Positions 18,358 to 30,589 of a stretch of 64,000 nt of DNA are shown in pieces. Position 1 is the first letter of the stretch. Each line of letters starts with the position of its first letter. Below the pieces are notes generated by a model. It made no database searches. It was not told where the DNA came from and saw only the letters and a list, made by a program, of their open reading frames with translations. A program made the position numbers and the translations under genes. Origin of the DNA: Symsagittifera roscoffensis (lineage: Eukaryota > Xenacoelomorpha > Acoela > Convolutidae); NCBI RefSeq assembly GCF_963678635.1, contig NC_087065.1, positions 38,591,888-38,655,887 of the forward strand, read 5' to 3'.

Positions 18358-21053
18358 TTTGTTTTGGAAAAATCGGGCCCAAAAGTTTACCCGAAAAACA
18401 AATCATATTTGGTTTCTTAATTAATCATAAATTACGCAAAAACTACCTCGTCAATTACTGACAGCATTATTTAGACAACAACAATTACTGACAACAGTGA
18501 GCGTTTAGCGTAGCGCAACAATGTTTAAGAAGGTTAGATTCTCCACAAAATTTGCGTAAAACGTTTTAAAAATGTTTTTAATGAAAAATGAGTGTTTTGT
18601 CTAATAAAAATAGCAATTTTGTGTCTCAAACAAACAAATCAACCCAAACGATTTATTGGAGAGTATGACATTCTTAAAACTTACTTAGTTGCGTAAGAAG
18701 TTCAGCTTGATAGAATTTTGTCAGTAACTTACTCGTTAGTTTTGACATAGTTTTTGGTCAAATAATTAAGCCAAAAATGATCCGTTTTTGGATTAAATTT
18801 TTGGACCCAATTTTTATGAAATAAATTATTGTCTTCTTCACCTCAATTTAACCAAATTTAAGAAAAAGCTTTGGTAAACGGAATAAATTGATAATTACTT
18901 GGTTAATAATAAATTCAAATGCAAATGTTGTAGATCTTCGGCGCTCTTGGCCTAGCGGTAATAACTAGGCCTGGGACGGCAAAGTTCCTATCTTCCTTTC
19001 CGGACCTGTTTTTTTTTCCAACGAAAAATGTTCAGTTTCAATCAAGTTGTAGTCCTATTGTTTGTCTGATTATGTTTTAAGGGCTTAGTTGCCTTACCAT
19101 GGCATTTTCTTGTGCTGCTAACAATTTTTGCGGTAGCTGCTAGTTTTTGTAAGATTTGCTTCTGTAATTTGTACATTTGTTTACATCGATTTTTTAATCT
19201 TTTTTTTTCTTTATTTTTTTTTGGAAGTTTTATTTGGCCTGAATGGTTTCAACTTTGTGACCTAATTAAGTATCTTTTGAGCTGAAACCAAAATTTTACG
19301 CCTTTTTTGGAATTAAGGATAAATTAACTTTATTAGCTTAAAGTTTTCGAAGACTGCAATTTTATATGCGGCTCAACCGGAGGTTACCCATGTTTTTTCG
19401 GCTTACTTGCCGCTCTATTTATGTTTTGAATAAGTTATATGAGCTCGGCGGTGTTCGTGGACGTATTTTTTTAAATTTTCAATGTAATTTAAGGAAAAAC
19501 TATCAAACTCTCGTTCTTTCGATAATTTTACTATTGTTTTCCGATTTCTGCAAATTTTTGTCTGCTACAGCATTTTGTCTGCTATAGTAATGCAGGTTCA
19601 GGTTTCACTCTCTAAAATGCTTAATTTCAAGGACCATTTTGGACCATTTTACTTAGACTTTTACAAAAAAATTTGAGTTCGACTGACTACAAATGATCTG
19701 AACTACCCTCTCCGAAAGCCTCAAATTTTGATTTGAAGCAGTTACCTGACCGTTCTGCGTCTTAAATTGCCAATTTCAACATTTTTTATAAATTTTTCCA
19801 GCAGTGTAAAACAGAAAAAACCAGAGGTGAGGAAAGCTGACTCAGCGAAAATTCAATTTTTTCGTTTAAAATGCTTCACATTGCATGAAGAACTTTTTTT
19901 CCAGCTTATTCCAAAAAGTTTTCACTGCCACAGAAACTTGAATTAAAATGGTAAAACTTGGCATTCTAAGTCTTTTATTCCTGATTCCAAAAGGGGGCGT
20001 TGAATTTTTGTTTCACCTCAAAAGTTTTTAGTTAAGTCAATAAATTGTAAACCATTTAGGCAGTCGCTTTTTGTCAAAGCCGAGTCTTAAACTTATTTTC
20101 AAACTTTGCGGTACTCTTTCATTTTATCATAGAACTCCTTACCTCCTTCTCATTTGACGCCTAAAAAACCATTCAAGTTTGCACTTTTAGACTTATCGCT
20201 ATTAATTGGCAATGGGCCCTTTGGGTTTCCATCAAGGCAAAAAATAGTAATCATGCAAAATAGTAATCATGATTTATATTCTGTTCAGAAAAGCCCACGA
20301 ATAGAATTTAATGACTAATTAAAACTGAGCAATTTTTCTGCTCTTGTCATCTTCTACCATTCATTATATTTGGCAACATGTTACCATTCATGTTCCGGAA
20401 AGAAGGTGTGTGTGCAGTACATAGATGTATCAGTAAATTACCATATCACTAAATCGAATTATGTAACAGCTGCGTAACTGGTTGCGTCATAGTAAGAACT
20501 AACTGAGCTTAAGATAAAGGCATCAAATGGGAAGATATTTCACCCAGTGGAATCCCTCAAAGGCAAAAGGCCGAATGGATAGAAGTTAAAATCAGCCAAT
20601 CAGATATCAGTATTTCAAAATTTGGAAAGAAAGCGTGAAAATCTCAAAGAAAAAAAAACATCTTCAGAGACCCAATATTAAAATTCACCGAATTTAAAAA
20701 CGGCAGAGAATGGCAAATTTTTCAATATGTCATTAAGCGCCGGCAAATTGTAACAAATTTTATTTTTAAATGGTTTCCTTATGAAGAAGCAAAATATTGC
20801 TTCATTCAATTCCTTTTAGTTGAACGGCAATTGATTCATTTAAAAAATTGACTTTCGACTGAATTTCTTTGCGGTTGCATAATTTACTTTTCAACAATGT
20901 TGCGCATAATTCCTACCAAGTTTAGTGGTCAACTAATCAAAATATGTTGTTGCGTTGAAAATGTTTGTATCTTGAAAATTACATTTTCGTTTCACTGAAT
21001 ACTTTTTCACAAGTTTCGATTGACTGATAAGGTAGTTACAATTTCGGTTTACT
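18358..21053. other. Intron 2 of gene A, no gene seen
   Basis: AT-rich sequence. A decayed tRNA-like block lies at about 18940-19005 (A-box-like 'tggcctagcggta', weak B box). No coding exon with supporting splice sites was found. Confidence 0.4.
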
Positions 21054-21061
21054 GGTCTGGT

Positions 21062-21504
21062 CATACTTGTCAACGGGCCGGGCCGAGGTTTTCACTTTTG
21101 TCAACGGGCCCCAACGGGCCTCACTTTTATTGACTCTGACAAGCTTCCACTGTTGTCCAGAGTTGCGCGAAAGGTGCTTGGAACGCAGGCCAGTTCCGGG
21201 CAGTCGGAGAGGCTTTACTCTGATTGCGGTCTGACGGTATCCGAAAGACGGGCAAAACTTTCGCCTACAACCGTTGAGGCAATTGAAATGGTTTCCATGG
21301 CTTTTAAAAAAGGTCTTTATAAATAAAGAAAACAATTAATTAAAATTGTTTTGAAACAAATTTGTTTTTTACCAAAAAAGCAGCAACGAGCCCCAACGGG
21401 CCGATATTTAATAAATTCCCTGTTTATCGGGCCGCCAACGGGCTCGACTTGAATTATATCGGGCCGGGCCGGGCCTCAATTATGGAGGCCCGTTAACAAG
21501 TCTG
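21062..21504 (+). mobile_element. Deleted hAT transposon with transposase C-terminus
   Basis: The terminal inverted repeats are 'catacttgtcaacgggcc' and, at the other end, the inverse of 'cagacttgttaacgggcc'. The flanks are ggtctggt on both sides (21054-21061 and 21505-21512), an exact 8-bp target duplication. Subterminal GGGCC-rich repeats occur at both ends. The inside keeps a piece of transposase frame. Confidence 0.85.
21129..21326 (+). pseudogene. hAT transposase, C-terminal dimerisation region remnant
   Basis: The frame reads about 65 codons to a TAA at 21324. It contains the hAT C-terminal signature: a S-x-x-SER-x-[FY]S core ('GQSERLYSDCG'), then 'ERRAKLSP' and a 'TTVEAIEM' helix. In the family this region forms the dimer interface after the catalytic domain. 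The catalytic part and the N-terminus are absent, so the copy is not functional by itself. The terminal repeats around it might still be recognised by a related transposase. Confidence 0.8.
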
Positions 21505-21512
21505 GGTCTGGT

Positions 21513-24045
21513 CTGCCCGTCTTCGGTTTAATGAGGTACTACCCGGTCATTAAGCCGATGCATCGGTCATTAAGCATAGGTCAATAAGCCGATGCATTGG
21601 TTTAATGACCTACTACCCGGAAATTAGTTAAGATAACTAAAAAAGCAAAAATTGAATCAACCTGTTTTATTATAACAGTCAAAATCAAATCCATTAATTG
21701 CATCGTATATGCTTTTTGGCGTCTTAAAAAATTTCATCCTCATTTATTTTGTGCTGGGTAAGCTGTAACACGAAGTTAGCTGACTTTTGTCAGAAAAAAG
21801 CACATGCTTAGTTCTCAACTTCTATATAGAACCAATAACAATACCGTTGAAACTGACGTATTTTCTTTTTCAAGCTTTTTCTCCATGTAAAAAACCATAT
21901 TAAAGTAATTAACCGTATTTAAAAATTTGAAGACAATCTTCATAAATTTTCAACATTTCGTTTACCAAAAACTATTGGAGACCAATTAAAAAACAGTCGG
22001 AACATTCAGGGCTTTGTCTTGATATAAGATCAATCTTTCTTTTTTTATGTGTCATGAAGGTTTGTTTTTTAACATTGATTTTGTTTCAACTTCAGTTCAT
22101 TTCCTTTGTTAAAATGAAGGCAGCTACACTATTGAACAGCAAAAATGTAACGCTAATGAAAACTGTGATAGAATTCTTGTTTCAAAAACGGCCTTTTCGG
22201 TGAAAATCAAAAACTTTCAATTTTCGTAAAATTCATTGAAGTTCGAAAGCTGATTGAAGCTATAACGATTTCGATCAACTTTTTTTCTTTTTTCTTGAGT
22301 CCTTTGACACTTTTCCGACAATCTGATTGCTATTTGTTTTCAAAGTTTGTTGTATTGCTGATTACTAAAAACCTCGCAATACACAGTTTTGTTTTTACAC
22401 GTTGAGTAATTTTATCTGATTGATCATGTACACGAAAAGGCTTCTTGCATATGATCGTATTTTTGGTCCCTCGTGTCCTTCAAAAAGTCCAAAAACTGTT
22501 TTCAAAGAAAAGTTTCCTATCTTTTGTTAAGCAAGAAAGTTTGTTCAGTGGAAGAGATGTCCTTCTGCTGATAATCTGTCATGTTGACTCTAACTACTCA
22601 GTCATTTTACTTTTTGGGTTTTAAATTGGAAACGAAGACAGCGAAACACGAAAGCAGAAGAATTCTTAGAACACAATTTTTTAACATAATAAATAATCCT
22701 ATTAAAAACAGTAAAAAATTAGAATTGAAAAAAAGGCTATAGAAAAAAGGTTTACATGAAGTTTTTTTTAAAAAGGCAAATTTAATATTCACCAGGCGTT
22801 TCTGAACAACATACCAAACGGAAAGACGGTCCGTCCGATCAATGGGTTTGTTGCTAGAATTGTTTAACAGAACGAATTAAGCTAATGGAGAGATCGGTTC
22901 GGCAAATGTTTTTGTGTTGTGGTGCGTGCGGGCTCAGTTAGGCATGTTTTTCCTTCTCCATATTTTTTAAGACGTACTTTTTGAAAGAAAAAAAACATCT
23001 GCTAAAAGGTGTATCGGCTGAACTATTTTATCGGAGTTTGGCTTTGTTCACTCGATATTGTCTTTGCTCTTCCACAGATCAACTAACAATTTTTGGTTTT
23101 AAACTCATTTTCAGGTTCTTTTTTGCGTCACAGTTCAATTTCAGGTGTGCATCTAACAAGGATTATCTGATACGAATGTCAAACCATCGGTATAATGTTA
23201 GGCTGCATTTTTATCGATTTTTGTAGCCTAACAATAAAACGATAGTTTGTGTTGATTGATCTTAAAACTTTCATCTTAAAACACTATCAAGAGAAATGCA
23301 AAGTAACATTTAGTAAGTTAAAATAAAAATAATCAAACAAGCCATTCTAATCCACAAAAAAAAATCAATTTAAAAAAGTCAGCGTAGCCTAAAATAAACT
23401 TCTGAAAGTTACTCAAGCCTGAAACGTTGAATTTTCAAACAACTATTATAGCCGCAAGGATATAGTGATTTGAAAATTAAAAATTTAATTGAGGCAAAAT
23501 GCCCAAAAATTAACTTACTATGCAGAAAATAAAGCCCTTAGCAATTTTATTGAGCGCGTCGCGTGATGCAAATTTTTGAAAAATTTTGAATTTCATCAAA
23601 ATGTTTTTCTTGCCAAAATCTCCCTCAGGCAAGATAAAAGGTGGTTGGAGTATTCAGGGTGTCAGTCTGGTACTTTTAGTCCCGCTTGTGACTGCTAAAT
23701 TGGCATAACGCTCGACTAGCGCAAAAGTTTGAAAACATGAAAATGTATCAACTAGCGTAATATTTATTGCTTTATTTCTCAAAACCAGTACCAAAAAAAG
23801 TCTGTTAAATTTAAAAGTTTCATTTCCGAGAAATAAAAAATTGAGATGTTAAGAAATCAACAATCAAGTGAAATTTCGGAACGCACAAATATTGATGTCA
23901 CATCCCAACCTGTTATGGCTTGTACCGAACACTGAACGTATCGTATCGCAGGCTGTTATATATGAGAAAACTGTGATTTCTAATTTTTCTTTCTTGTATA
24001 ATATTTATGATATTTACAATAAATAAGTTCGAAGTTTCGATTTGT
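21513..24045. other. Intron 2 of gene A, repeat fragments
   Basis: No gene was recognised. About 22080-22200 is an R1-like fragment ('gaaggcagctacactattg'). Sequence near 21990 ('cggaacattcagggct') recurs near 23650 and 45715. Short AT-rich frames are present but lack splice signals or protein-like composition. Confidence 0.4.
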
Positions 24046-24540
24046 AAGATTCTTGAACGTAATGAGCACTCTTATATAGGCAAGTCTTGGTTGTTTTTTT
24101 TGCTTTTTTTTCATGAAATTGTCTTGATGTCAAATTTGATTTTTTTTCGCGGTTTAACTTATGATTTTTTTGTAAGTTCAGTTCATTTTTTTGTTTGAAA
24201 GAAGACAAACTCCACAATCGAACAACGAAAATGTAAAGTTCACAAAAAAGTGATCGACTTCTAGTTTCGAAAGTGGTTTTCAGTTTACAAATTTGCCATC
24301 CAAATTAAAAGTTAATTGATCGAGTTTTCACAAAATGGATTAGTTTTCTCCGAATTTGCTGTTGGATTGTTTTTTTTTAAATCGTTGTTGAAATTTAAGA
24401 GCCCAAAGGCTATGTATTTTTTCTTTGAAAATCAAAAACTCGAAGATTTTTTCAAAAAACGGATTTTTTTATTTCCTTGCGTTCATGTCTTTTTTCCAAC
24501 TGACTGTTGGCTATGTTTAGGTTATTGAATACAATGTTCA
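24046..24540 (+). repeat. R1 dispersed repeat
   Basis: It has the R1 head ('gaacgtaatgagcactctta', 24055), then 'gaagacaaactccacaatcg', 'ctagtttcgaaagtgg' and the tail 'ctgactgttggctatg'. It lies in intron 2 of gene A. Confidence 0.65.
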
Positions 24541-24658
24541 ATAATAATTTTTTTTATGATACTCGAGCGTTATTCTAGTCGATACAGCGCCGGCCTAATA
24601 CATAAACTCGCAAAACTTATATTGAATTGAGAGTAGTTACTGATGTAATGATACAATT

Positions 24659-24934
24659 CAGGGGCGGACGCCCCCTCCCCCTCAGGGATTCGATTCCCTG
24701 CCGACCAAAAGGGTCCCCCCTTTGGTTCCTTTTAAGAAATCCATTTTTGGCCGACCGACCCTAAAATTGTTCTAAAAGCGCAGAAAATTTGCACAAAGCA
24801 GGGACTAAACTGTGCTTAGGGAGAGCTCAAAAAATCAATTCGGTCCCACAAAAAAAAGGTCCACAAGATTTTCGAAAAAAATCGAAATTGTTTTGAAAAT
24901 CCGCCCCCTCGAGAAAATCCTCGATCCGCCCCTG
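24659..24934. mobile_element. hAT-type MITE 'CAGGGGCGGA' with exact target duplication
   Basis: The ends are CAGGGGCGGA and TCCGCCCCTG. The flanks are atacaatt at 24651-24658 and 24935-24942, an exact 8-bp duplication that fixes the element borders. The interior has 'ggattcgattccctg' and 'ctcgagaaaatcctcgat', shared with the other copies. A tRNA-like half (A-box-like 'ctagtcgatacagcgcc') lies just upstream at about 24570-24605. Confidence 0.85.
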
Positions 24935-25608
24935 ATACAATTAAAATCCTTTTTGAAGCCTTTTGTGCCCAATTGCGGACAATATTCAGGTGAAGATAGA
25001 TCCATCCACTATACTAAAACCTCTTTGTTTGTTAGCTGTTATTTTTAAAAAAAAGTTTCGAAAGAAAAACTTGGGCAGTCAGATCTACACATAAGGGAGT
25101 TTAAAGTAATTATCTCAAAGCCGCTAGTCTTTGCCGGACAAACGTCTATAACTCGAAATTCAGACACATGTGATACTTTTCACAACTAGAAGTTGCATTT
25201 TGAATCTGCGACCAATATTTGGCCGGAAAACGCCCTGGAGGATTTTACTTTGAAGGCCTTTTTATTTTTCCTTTCGTTTTCCTTTATAAATTGCTACTTT
25301 GTTACTTCTGACGAATACTGCAACTTCACTTCTGAACTTGCAATTTTACGAACAGTTGTTTGTAATGGATGTAGATTGAGGAGATATGAATCGAAAAATG
25401 TTGAAAGATCAGGAATTGTTGTTGACTTATCCGCAGTTTGTCAAAATTACTGTATGCTTGATTGATTTTGTGTAAAAACTCGCAAATATTGGCGATTAGC
25501 TATTTGTTTCATTAGTTCGACCTAAAAAACCGCCGTCCGTCCTAAAAAAAAAACAATTTTTTCTTATAGATTTTTTGTGAAAAAAGTGCAGTTTTATTTT
25601 TGTTTTAG

Positions 25609-25680
25609 CGCCATTTTCAAACACGAAGTTTGCATCCAATCGGCAAAGGACTTCACAAACTCAACTGGAAACTCGGTCAT
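25609..25680 (+). CDS. Claudin/PMP22-like tetraspan gene A, exon 3
   Basis: A 72-base exon (24 codons, phase 2 at both ends) between a 'ttttgttttag' acceptor and an AT|GTAAGA donor. It adds the second conserved loop cysteine (KHEVCIQ) and an NST glycosylation sequon. Cys of GFWGYC and this Cys are 24 residues apart, against about 8-10 in classical claudins. Gene B has the matching Cys (KPNLCLQ) inside its exon 2, so gene A has one more intron here. Support comes from exact phase continuity with exons 2 and 4 and from similarity to gene B. Confidence 0.68.
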
Positions 25681-25872
25681 GTAAGAAAAAAGATAATTTC
25701 ATCACACAGAAAAAAACTAAAAAGCACAATTTTTGAAAAAAGTTGACATTTTTGAAAAGTTTTGTCGAGTACTGACGGCTATGAGGCAAATGATGCTTAT
25801 ATAATTTCGAGCTGTTTTTAATTCATGGACTGTCGCTTGTCTTCTGATTTTGTGTCAACTTTTTTTCAACTT

Positions 25873-26945
25873 GTGTGTGTGCGTACGTGTGTGTGTGAGT
25901 GGGTGGTAGGGGTCACGCGTTTACGGTATTTTTCACCTATGTTCACAGAAAATCTAAGTAAGGGGTAAGTGGTTGGGTAGGGGAGGTGAAGGTAATTGAA
26001 GGCAGTAAGAATGGTAGGAGTAGATGTTTCTCGGCTGTTTTTCAAAAAACTATTTTACAATTCATTTTAACTTTCTATAATCCACAGAGATTCTCAAACG
26101 ATATGATCCCGCAAAGAGGTTCCATGGATATTAATCGATTGTAATGGATTATCATGGTCTGTCTCCATAAAATAGATCTGATGAGTTTTTTGAGTTTTTT
26201 ATCAGCACCGTTTTTTGACAACGAATGAGTTTTTTAACAGCACCATTTTTTGCCATTTAAGCATTTTACTTTTGAAAGATGCTCTGTAATAAAATTTACC
26301 ATTTTTGATTTCGTTCCAATACGCGAGTCAATTATGCTACAATTGTTTTGGCTCATGCTACCAATGTTGAGGAAGCACAAAGCTTGCTTTTTGACAAATT
26401 TCGTCCAAATGTTTTTGAAGTTATTTTCAGTCATAGAAAAACACAGAGAAATTCCCAACCGATATGATCCCGCAAAGAAGTTTCCCTTTTATGTTCTGTC
26501 TCCATAAAATTCAAACAAAGATTTACTCTGATGGATTATCAAACTATTACAAAACAAATTAGAAATTAATTTAACTCATCATAATAGATTATAATGGATT
26601 ATAATGGATTATAGAAAGTTATAATGAATTGTAAAGTAGTGTTTCGAAACACAGCCTTGAAAGTAAATATTGAAAACCTGAATGTTACTATCGCTAAACT
26701 GTGTTTTACTTTTCGCTACAACAAAAACTTGTATTATTTTCTACTTGTCTTTTTCATACTTGTTTCTCCCTCCCCCTAAATACTTGCACTAACTCCTACC
26801 ATTCTTACTGCCTTCAATTACCTCTACCTCCCCTACCCAACCACTTACCCCTTATTTAGATTTACCGTAAACACAAGTGAAAATACCGTAAACGCGTGAC
26901 CCCCGTACCACCCACACACACACACACACATACACACACACGCCT
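25873..26945. repeat. Large foldback (inverted repeat), about 1.07 kb
   Basis: The left arm (25873-26085) and right arm (26597-26945) are inverse copies with small insertions. For example, 'aggcagtaagaatggtagga' (left) pairs with 'tcctaccattcttactgcct' (right), and a (GT)n run pairs with a (CA)n run. The centre holds 'gatatgatcccgcaaag' twice in direct orientation (26102 and 26463). No transposase is present. It may be a non-autonomous foldback element. Confidence 0.8.
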
Positions 26946-27190
26946 TCAACCCCCCTGCAGAGCTTTACGCCCCCCCCCCCCCCCCCAACTTGAAGAGTAT
27001 CAATTGGATGTGGGAGGGGGAGGGTAGGTGTATATAGGGGTAGATATGGGAGGTAGGGTAGGGTGGGGAGATTTGTAGGTGGGGGTGGGGGTAAGATAGG
27101 TGGAGGAGGGTGGTGGGTAAGATAGGTGGAGGAGGGTGGTGGGTAAGATAGGTGGAGGCGGAGTAGATGTGCGGATAAATGTGTGTGGTG
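26946..27190. repeat. C17 tract and G-rich 26-bp minisatellite
   Basis: About 17 consecutive C (26970-26986) are followed by a purine-rich strand with three 26-bp repeats starting at 27091, 27117 and 27143 ('gtaagataggtggaggaggg'). Many GGG/GGGG runs make G-quadruplex formation likely. Confidence 0.75.
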
Positions 27191-28697
27191 GGTGTAACTT
27201 TGGGGCGGGTAGTTAAAAAAAAATTGGTACAGAAAAATTGGAAAAACTTTATTGAGATTATAATCCATTATAATTCATAAATGTTTTTTAAATGCATTAT
27301 GATTTATTTATTTTTTTCTAAAAATAATGGATTGTAAGAGATTATGATCAGTTAAATAGCCCCAAAGAGTAATTTTAATGGCAACATTTTTGACCTCGAA
27401 AATTGATTATAATCGATTAATTATTCATGGATCCTCATTGCGGTATACTTCAATATTAATTGTTGCTGTAAAAATTAGATAACAACCACCAAAAACAACA
27501 AATTCCACAGCTGAAAGCATACTAAGACAGTTGAAACAACTTTTGATGATTTGAATAGCCGCAGTAAACGTTGTGCGTTTTTTGGTATATCTGCAAAAAT
27601 GATCGAACGGATAGAATCTCAGAAAACCAAACTGATCATTCCTATTTTGATATTTTGCTTTAATCTGTAAAAAAAGATGAAAAATTATACTTTTGAATAA
27701 GATTTATTATAAAAACTTTTATGAAATCACTCCAAAATGTTTAAAAATCGAAGAACGTATTTGAGATCCTTTTAAGGCAAAAGACTTAAAATGCCCTAAC
27801 AACAAAAGAAGTATATCGTACTTATAAATGCACATATGAATGCCCTCATGTATTCACGCACTGTCTGTGTTCAATTCAAATTCATGCTAAGAAATAAGAA
27901 AGATAGAAGATCTCCAATTATGAAACGTAAAATGGCGCAAAAAAAACATTATCAATTTCTAGTTTCGAAAGTGGAATTTAATTTTCAGGTTTTCCAGCGA
28001 AATAAAAAACTTTTCCTAATAAACCAGTTTTATCAAATTGAGTTTTTGTATTGTGGATCAAACTTGTGGATCAAACTGTCAAAGTGCAATCATCAATCAA
28101 AAACAGAAAATTTTTATTGACAAAAATTTTTCCTGGCAGGGTATTCTGTTCAAATCTCAAAACCACTGCAATCTTGAACAAAAACTAGGGACCTTTTAAA
28201 TTACAAGTTCTCATTCTAGGAAGTTATACAGGTTTTACGGGTTTTGAGCGGTTTGAGCACTAATTCAGACCTGCTGCCACATGTTTTTTTTTATTTTCTT
28301 AATATGAGTGTTTGGAATACCAAAAATATTGAAATGACAGAGCCCCTCGGGCCATCCTCAATTTGCGCGTAGACTTCAAAAAAAAGATTGATTTGCCCTG
28401 TCTCTGTTGCTTTGTAATATAACTTCTCTCTGAATAAATTTCCCGCAAAATTTGGCTGGCAATCATCACTATAGTTTAGAAGAAGGATGAAAAGTGAGAG
28501 CCTAACAACTAGAGTATTATGTCTATTACGTGCTCATAATAGACATGCTTGATCATTTTTTTTTGAAATTCTAAGCAAAAATTAGGCGACTGTTCACCTA
28601 CATGAGATAACCCGCACTGAAGTTTCCATGGATAACAATCGATTATACTGCATTTTTATAGTCTTTTGAGTTATGTACTAGTGACTGTACTCGTGGA
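27191..28697. other. Intron 3 of gene A, repeat fragments
   Basis: No gene was recognised. About 27790-28095 is a headless R1 copy ('attcatgctaagaaataag', 'ctagtttcgaaagtgg', 'cagcgaaataaaa'). Around 28610-28660 is a fragment related to the foldback interior ('tttccatggataacaatcg'). Confidence 0.45.
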
Positions 28698-28705
28698 GTA
28701 ATTTC

Positions 28706-29121
28706 GGTGCATATACAAAACAGTCCTATACAAAACAGTCCAACACAAAATAGTCCCAAAAATCATGAAATGGAGGGAAAAAACAGTTTAATACAAAACA
28801 GTCCGGTTTAAGGGCGCCGGTGGGCGCGCTGCGCGCGCGTCGCCGCTTTGCGGCAATAACCGGCTCTAAATTTCGTATTAAGTCCTATCCTCTGTTGGCA
28901 AGCTCGCAACACGTTGGCGCGACTGCGGCAGTCACTATTTTGTTCATTATGTTTGTTCAATAAAAGACAATTCTCGGCCTGCCGGGCTTGTTAAAACAAT
29001 TGTTAATTGGGACTGTTTTTTCGGACTGTTTTGTATCGGACTGTTTTTTCGTTCATTTTCATACTTCTCCGGACTGTTTTGTTTTGGACTGTTTTGTATG
29101 GGACTGTTTTTTACAGACACG
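28706..29121. mobile_element. MULE-derived MITE with subterminal repeats
   Basis: The ends are GGTGCATATACAAAACAGTC and the inverse of CGTGTCTGTAAAAAACAGTC. The flanks are gtaatttc at 28698-28705 and 29122-29129, an exact 8-bp target duplication. Near each end 'acaaaacagtcc' is repeated several times, inverted between ends. The core is GC-rich (28809-28930). The same termini enclose the decayed MULE at 51649-53633, which explains this element as its non-autonomous relative. Confidence 0.85.
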
Positions 29122-29892
29122 GTAATTTCAGATAAGTTACACCGTCTGCTCGTCACGCTATCTTATTTTCGGCCGGATAGATTCGTGCAACTTCTTAGTC
29201 TAATACCGATCTTAATCTTACTCTTATATCTCCTAGTCTCAATAAATCTAGTGTATACTGGTTTATGCAAGTTAGTTGCCAGAATAACCTGTATTCTAAG
29301 TTTTATTCAAATTGTTCTGGTGCTGAGACTACAAGTAGTTTCAGCACTTACAAATAAGTGTAAATGTCAGAGATGGAATATGATTGGTTAGTTATAAATT
29401 TTTTATAGTGATATTCCATCATAAATCTAATTGGTCTATAAATGCTAGTTTAGAACTGATTCCACTATCGTTTTAAATTTGAAAAATAATCGATTATATT
29501 TGACTAGAATTGCATTGTTGGTAATAATTTTCCAAGCAATACAATCCATTTTAACCAATTACAATTGATTATTTCCAACTTCTAACACAGTCTGGATAAT
29601 TGGAAATTGACGGAATTAAGTTTTTTCATCTTTAAAATGGTTCTCGATAGTCTTAAAAAAATTCAGATTTCTGGTTTCACTTATTTTGCGCATTTTTATA
29701 TCAGTAACTTTTGTTTTCTCAGATTAATTTTCCTCTAGCGGCAAAATTTTATTGATATTTAGTTTATCCTGGGTCTAAAATTTTGTTTAAAAGAACATTT
29801 AAAAGATTTCTTTTAATATATCTAGTTCCGTACATAATTGTTTTTTTTTCGTATTTTGAAAAAAATAGAGAGTTCATTTGAGTTTGTTATAG

Positions 29893-30049
29893 CCCGGAAG
29901 CAGACCTTATCATCACCGCTCGGTGGCTCGTCATCTGTTCTCTGCCCCTCTTTCTAACCCTTCTCTTGCTTCACGTGGCCATTGGGAACCCCTCTCTCTG
30001 CATTTTCAGGGTCATGATGGCCATAGTTGTCATCGGATTCGTTGTTCAG
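29893..30049 (+). CDS. Claudin/PMP22-like tetraspan gene A, exon 4
   Basis: The exon enters in phase 2 (one base completes Ile) and leaves in phase 0. It encodes span 2 (WLVICSLPLFLTLLLLHVA), a short cytoplasmic turn (IGNPSLCIFR) and the first half of span 3 (MMAIVVIGFVVQ). The acceptor is 'gtttgttatag' and the donor CAG|GTAGGT at 30050. GC content is clearly higher than in the surroundings. An internal alternative acceptor ('tctctgcattttcag', to 30009) could give a shorter form. Confidence 0.75.
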
Positions 30050-30589
30050 GTAGGTGTACTTGATTTATTTTAGTAATTGGTTCTTGAACAATAACACCGT
30101 AAGCCACGGTTGCTTATTGAACCGCCAATTTTTTCTCAATGTTTCTTTTTGTATTCACACTTTTTTGCAGTGATGCAGCCATTTTCAATAATAGCGATTG
30201 GCTATGATATTTTCTTGTCAGCCGTTTGTTTTGAAGGCGTGATTTGTTGTAGTCAATGCTTTTGTGACAAAGAACTTCGTTGGTTGAAAAGAATCGAGAT
30301 CGCTTGTGTTGAAAACAGATTCTGTGTAACATGCAGGTTTTTATTACACTTGCAAAAGCAAGTATTTGTAATCGGGATCAAAGATTTTATCTCAGAAAAA
30401 CAACATTTCTGAAAAAATGTGAAAAAATTGAGGATCGTTCATCATGAAACATGTTAACAGTCGTTGCTTAAGAGTTAAAGAATGAAATTATTCTTACTTA
30501 CATAAGTCTTGAAAAAAATTTTTGGTTAATTTTATCGGGAAACATCTTTAAATGCTCCAATAACTACAGAATTCCTTTCATTCATATTA

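Noticed and set aside
25193-25465. 90-codon frame with a signal-peptide-like stretch
   Set aside because: It lacks an ATG near its start, and splice sites in a fitting phase were not found. It is close to exon 3 of gene A but not continuous with it.
26852-27268. 138-codon minus-strand frame rich in Pro, His and Val
   Set aside because: It is made of (CA)n, the C17 tract and the 26-bp minisatellite, with simple-sequence composition and no domain.
29098-29391. Hydrophobic frame resembling a membrane protein
   Set aside because: It begins inside the MULE-type MITE end, has no splice support and is AT-driven in composition.
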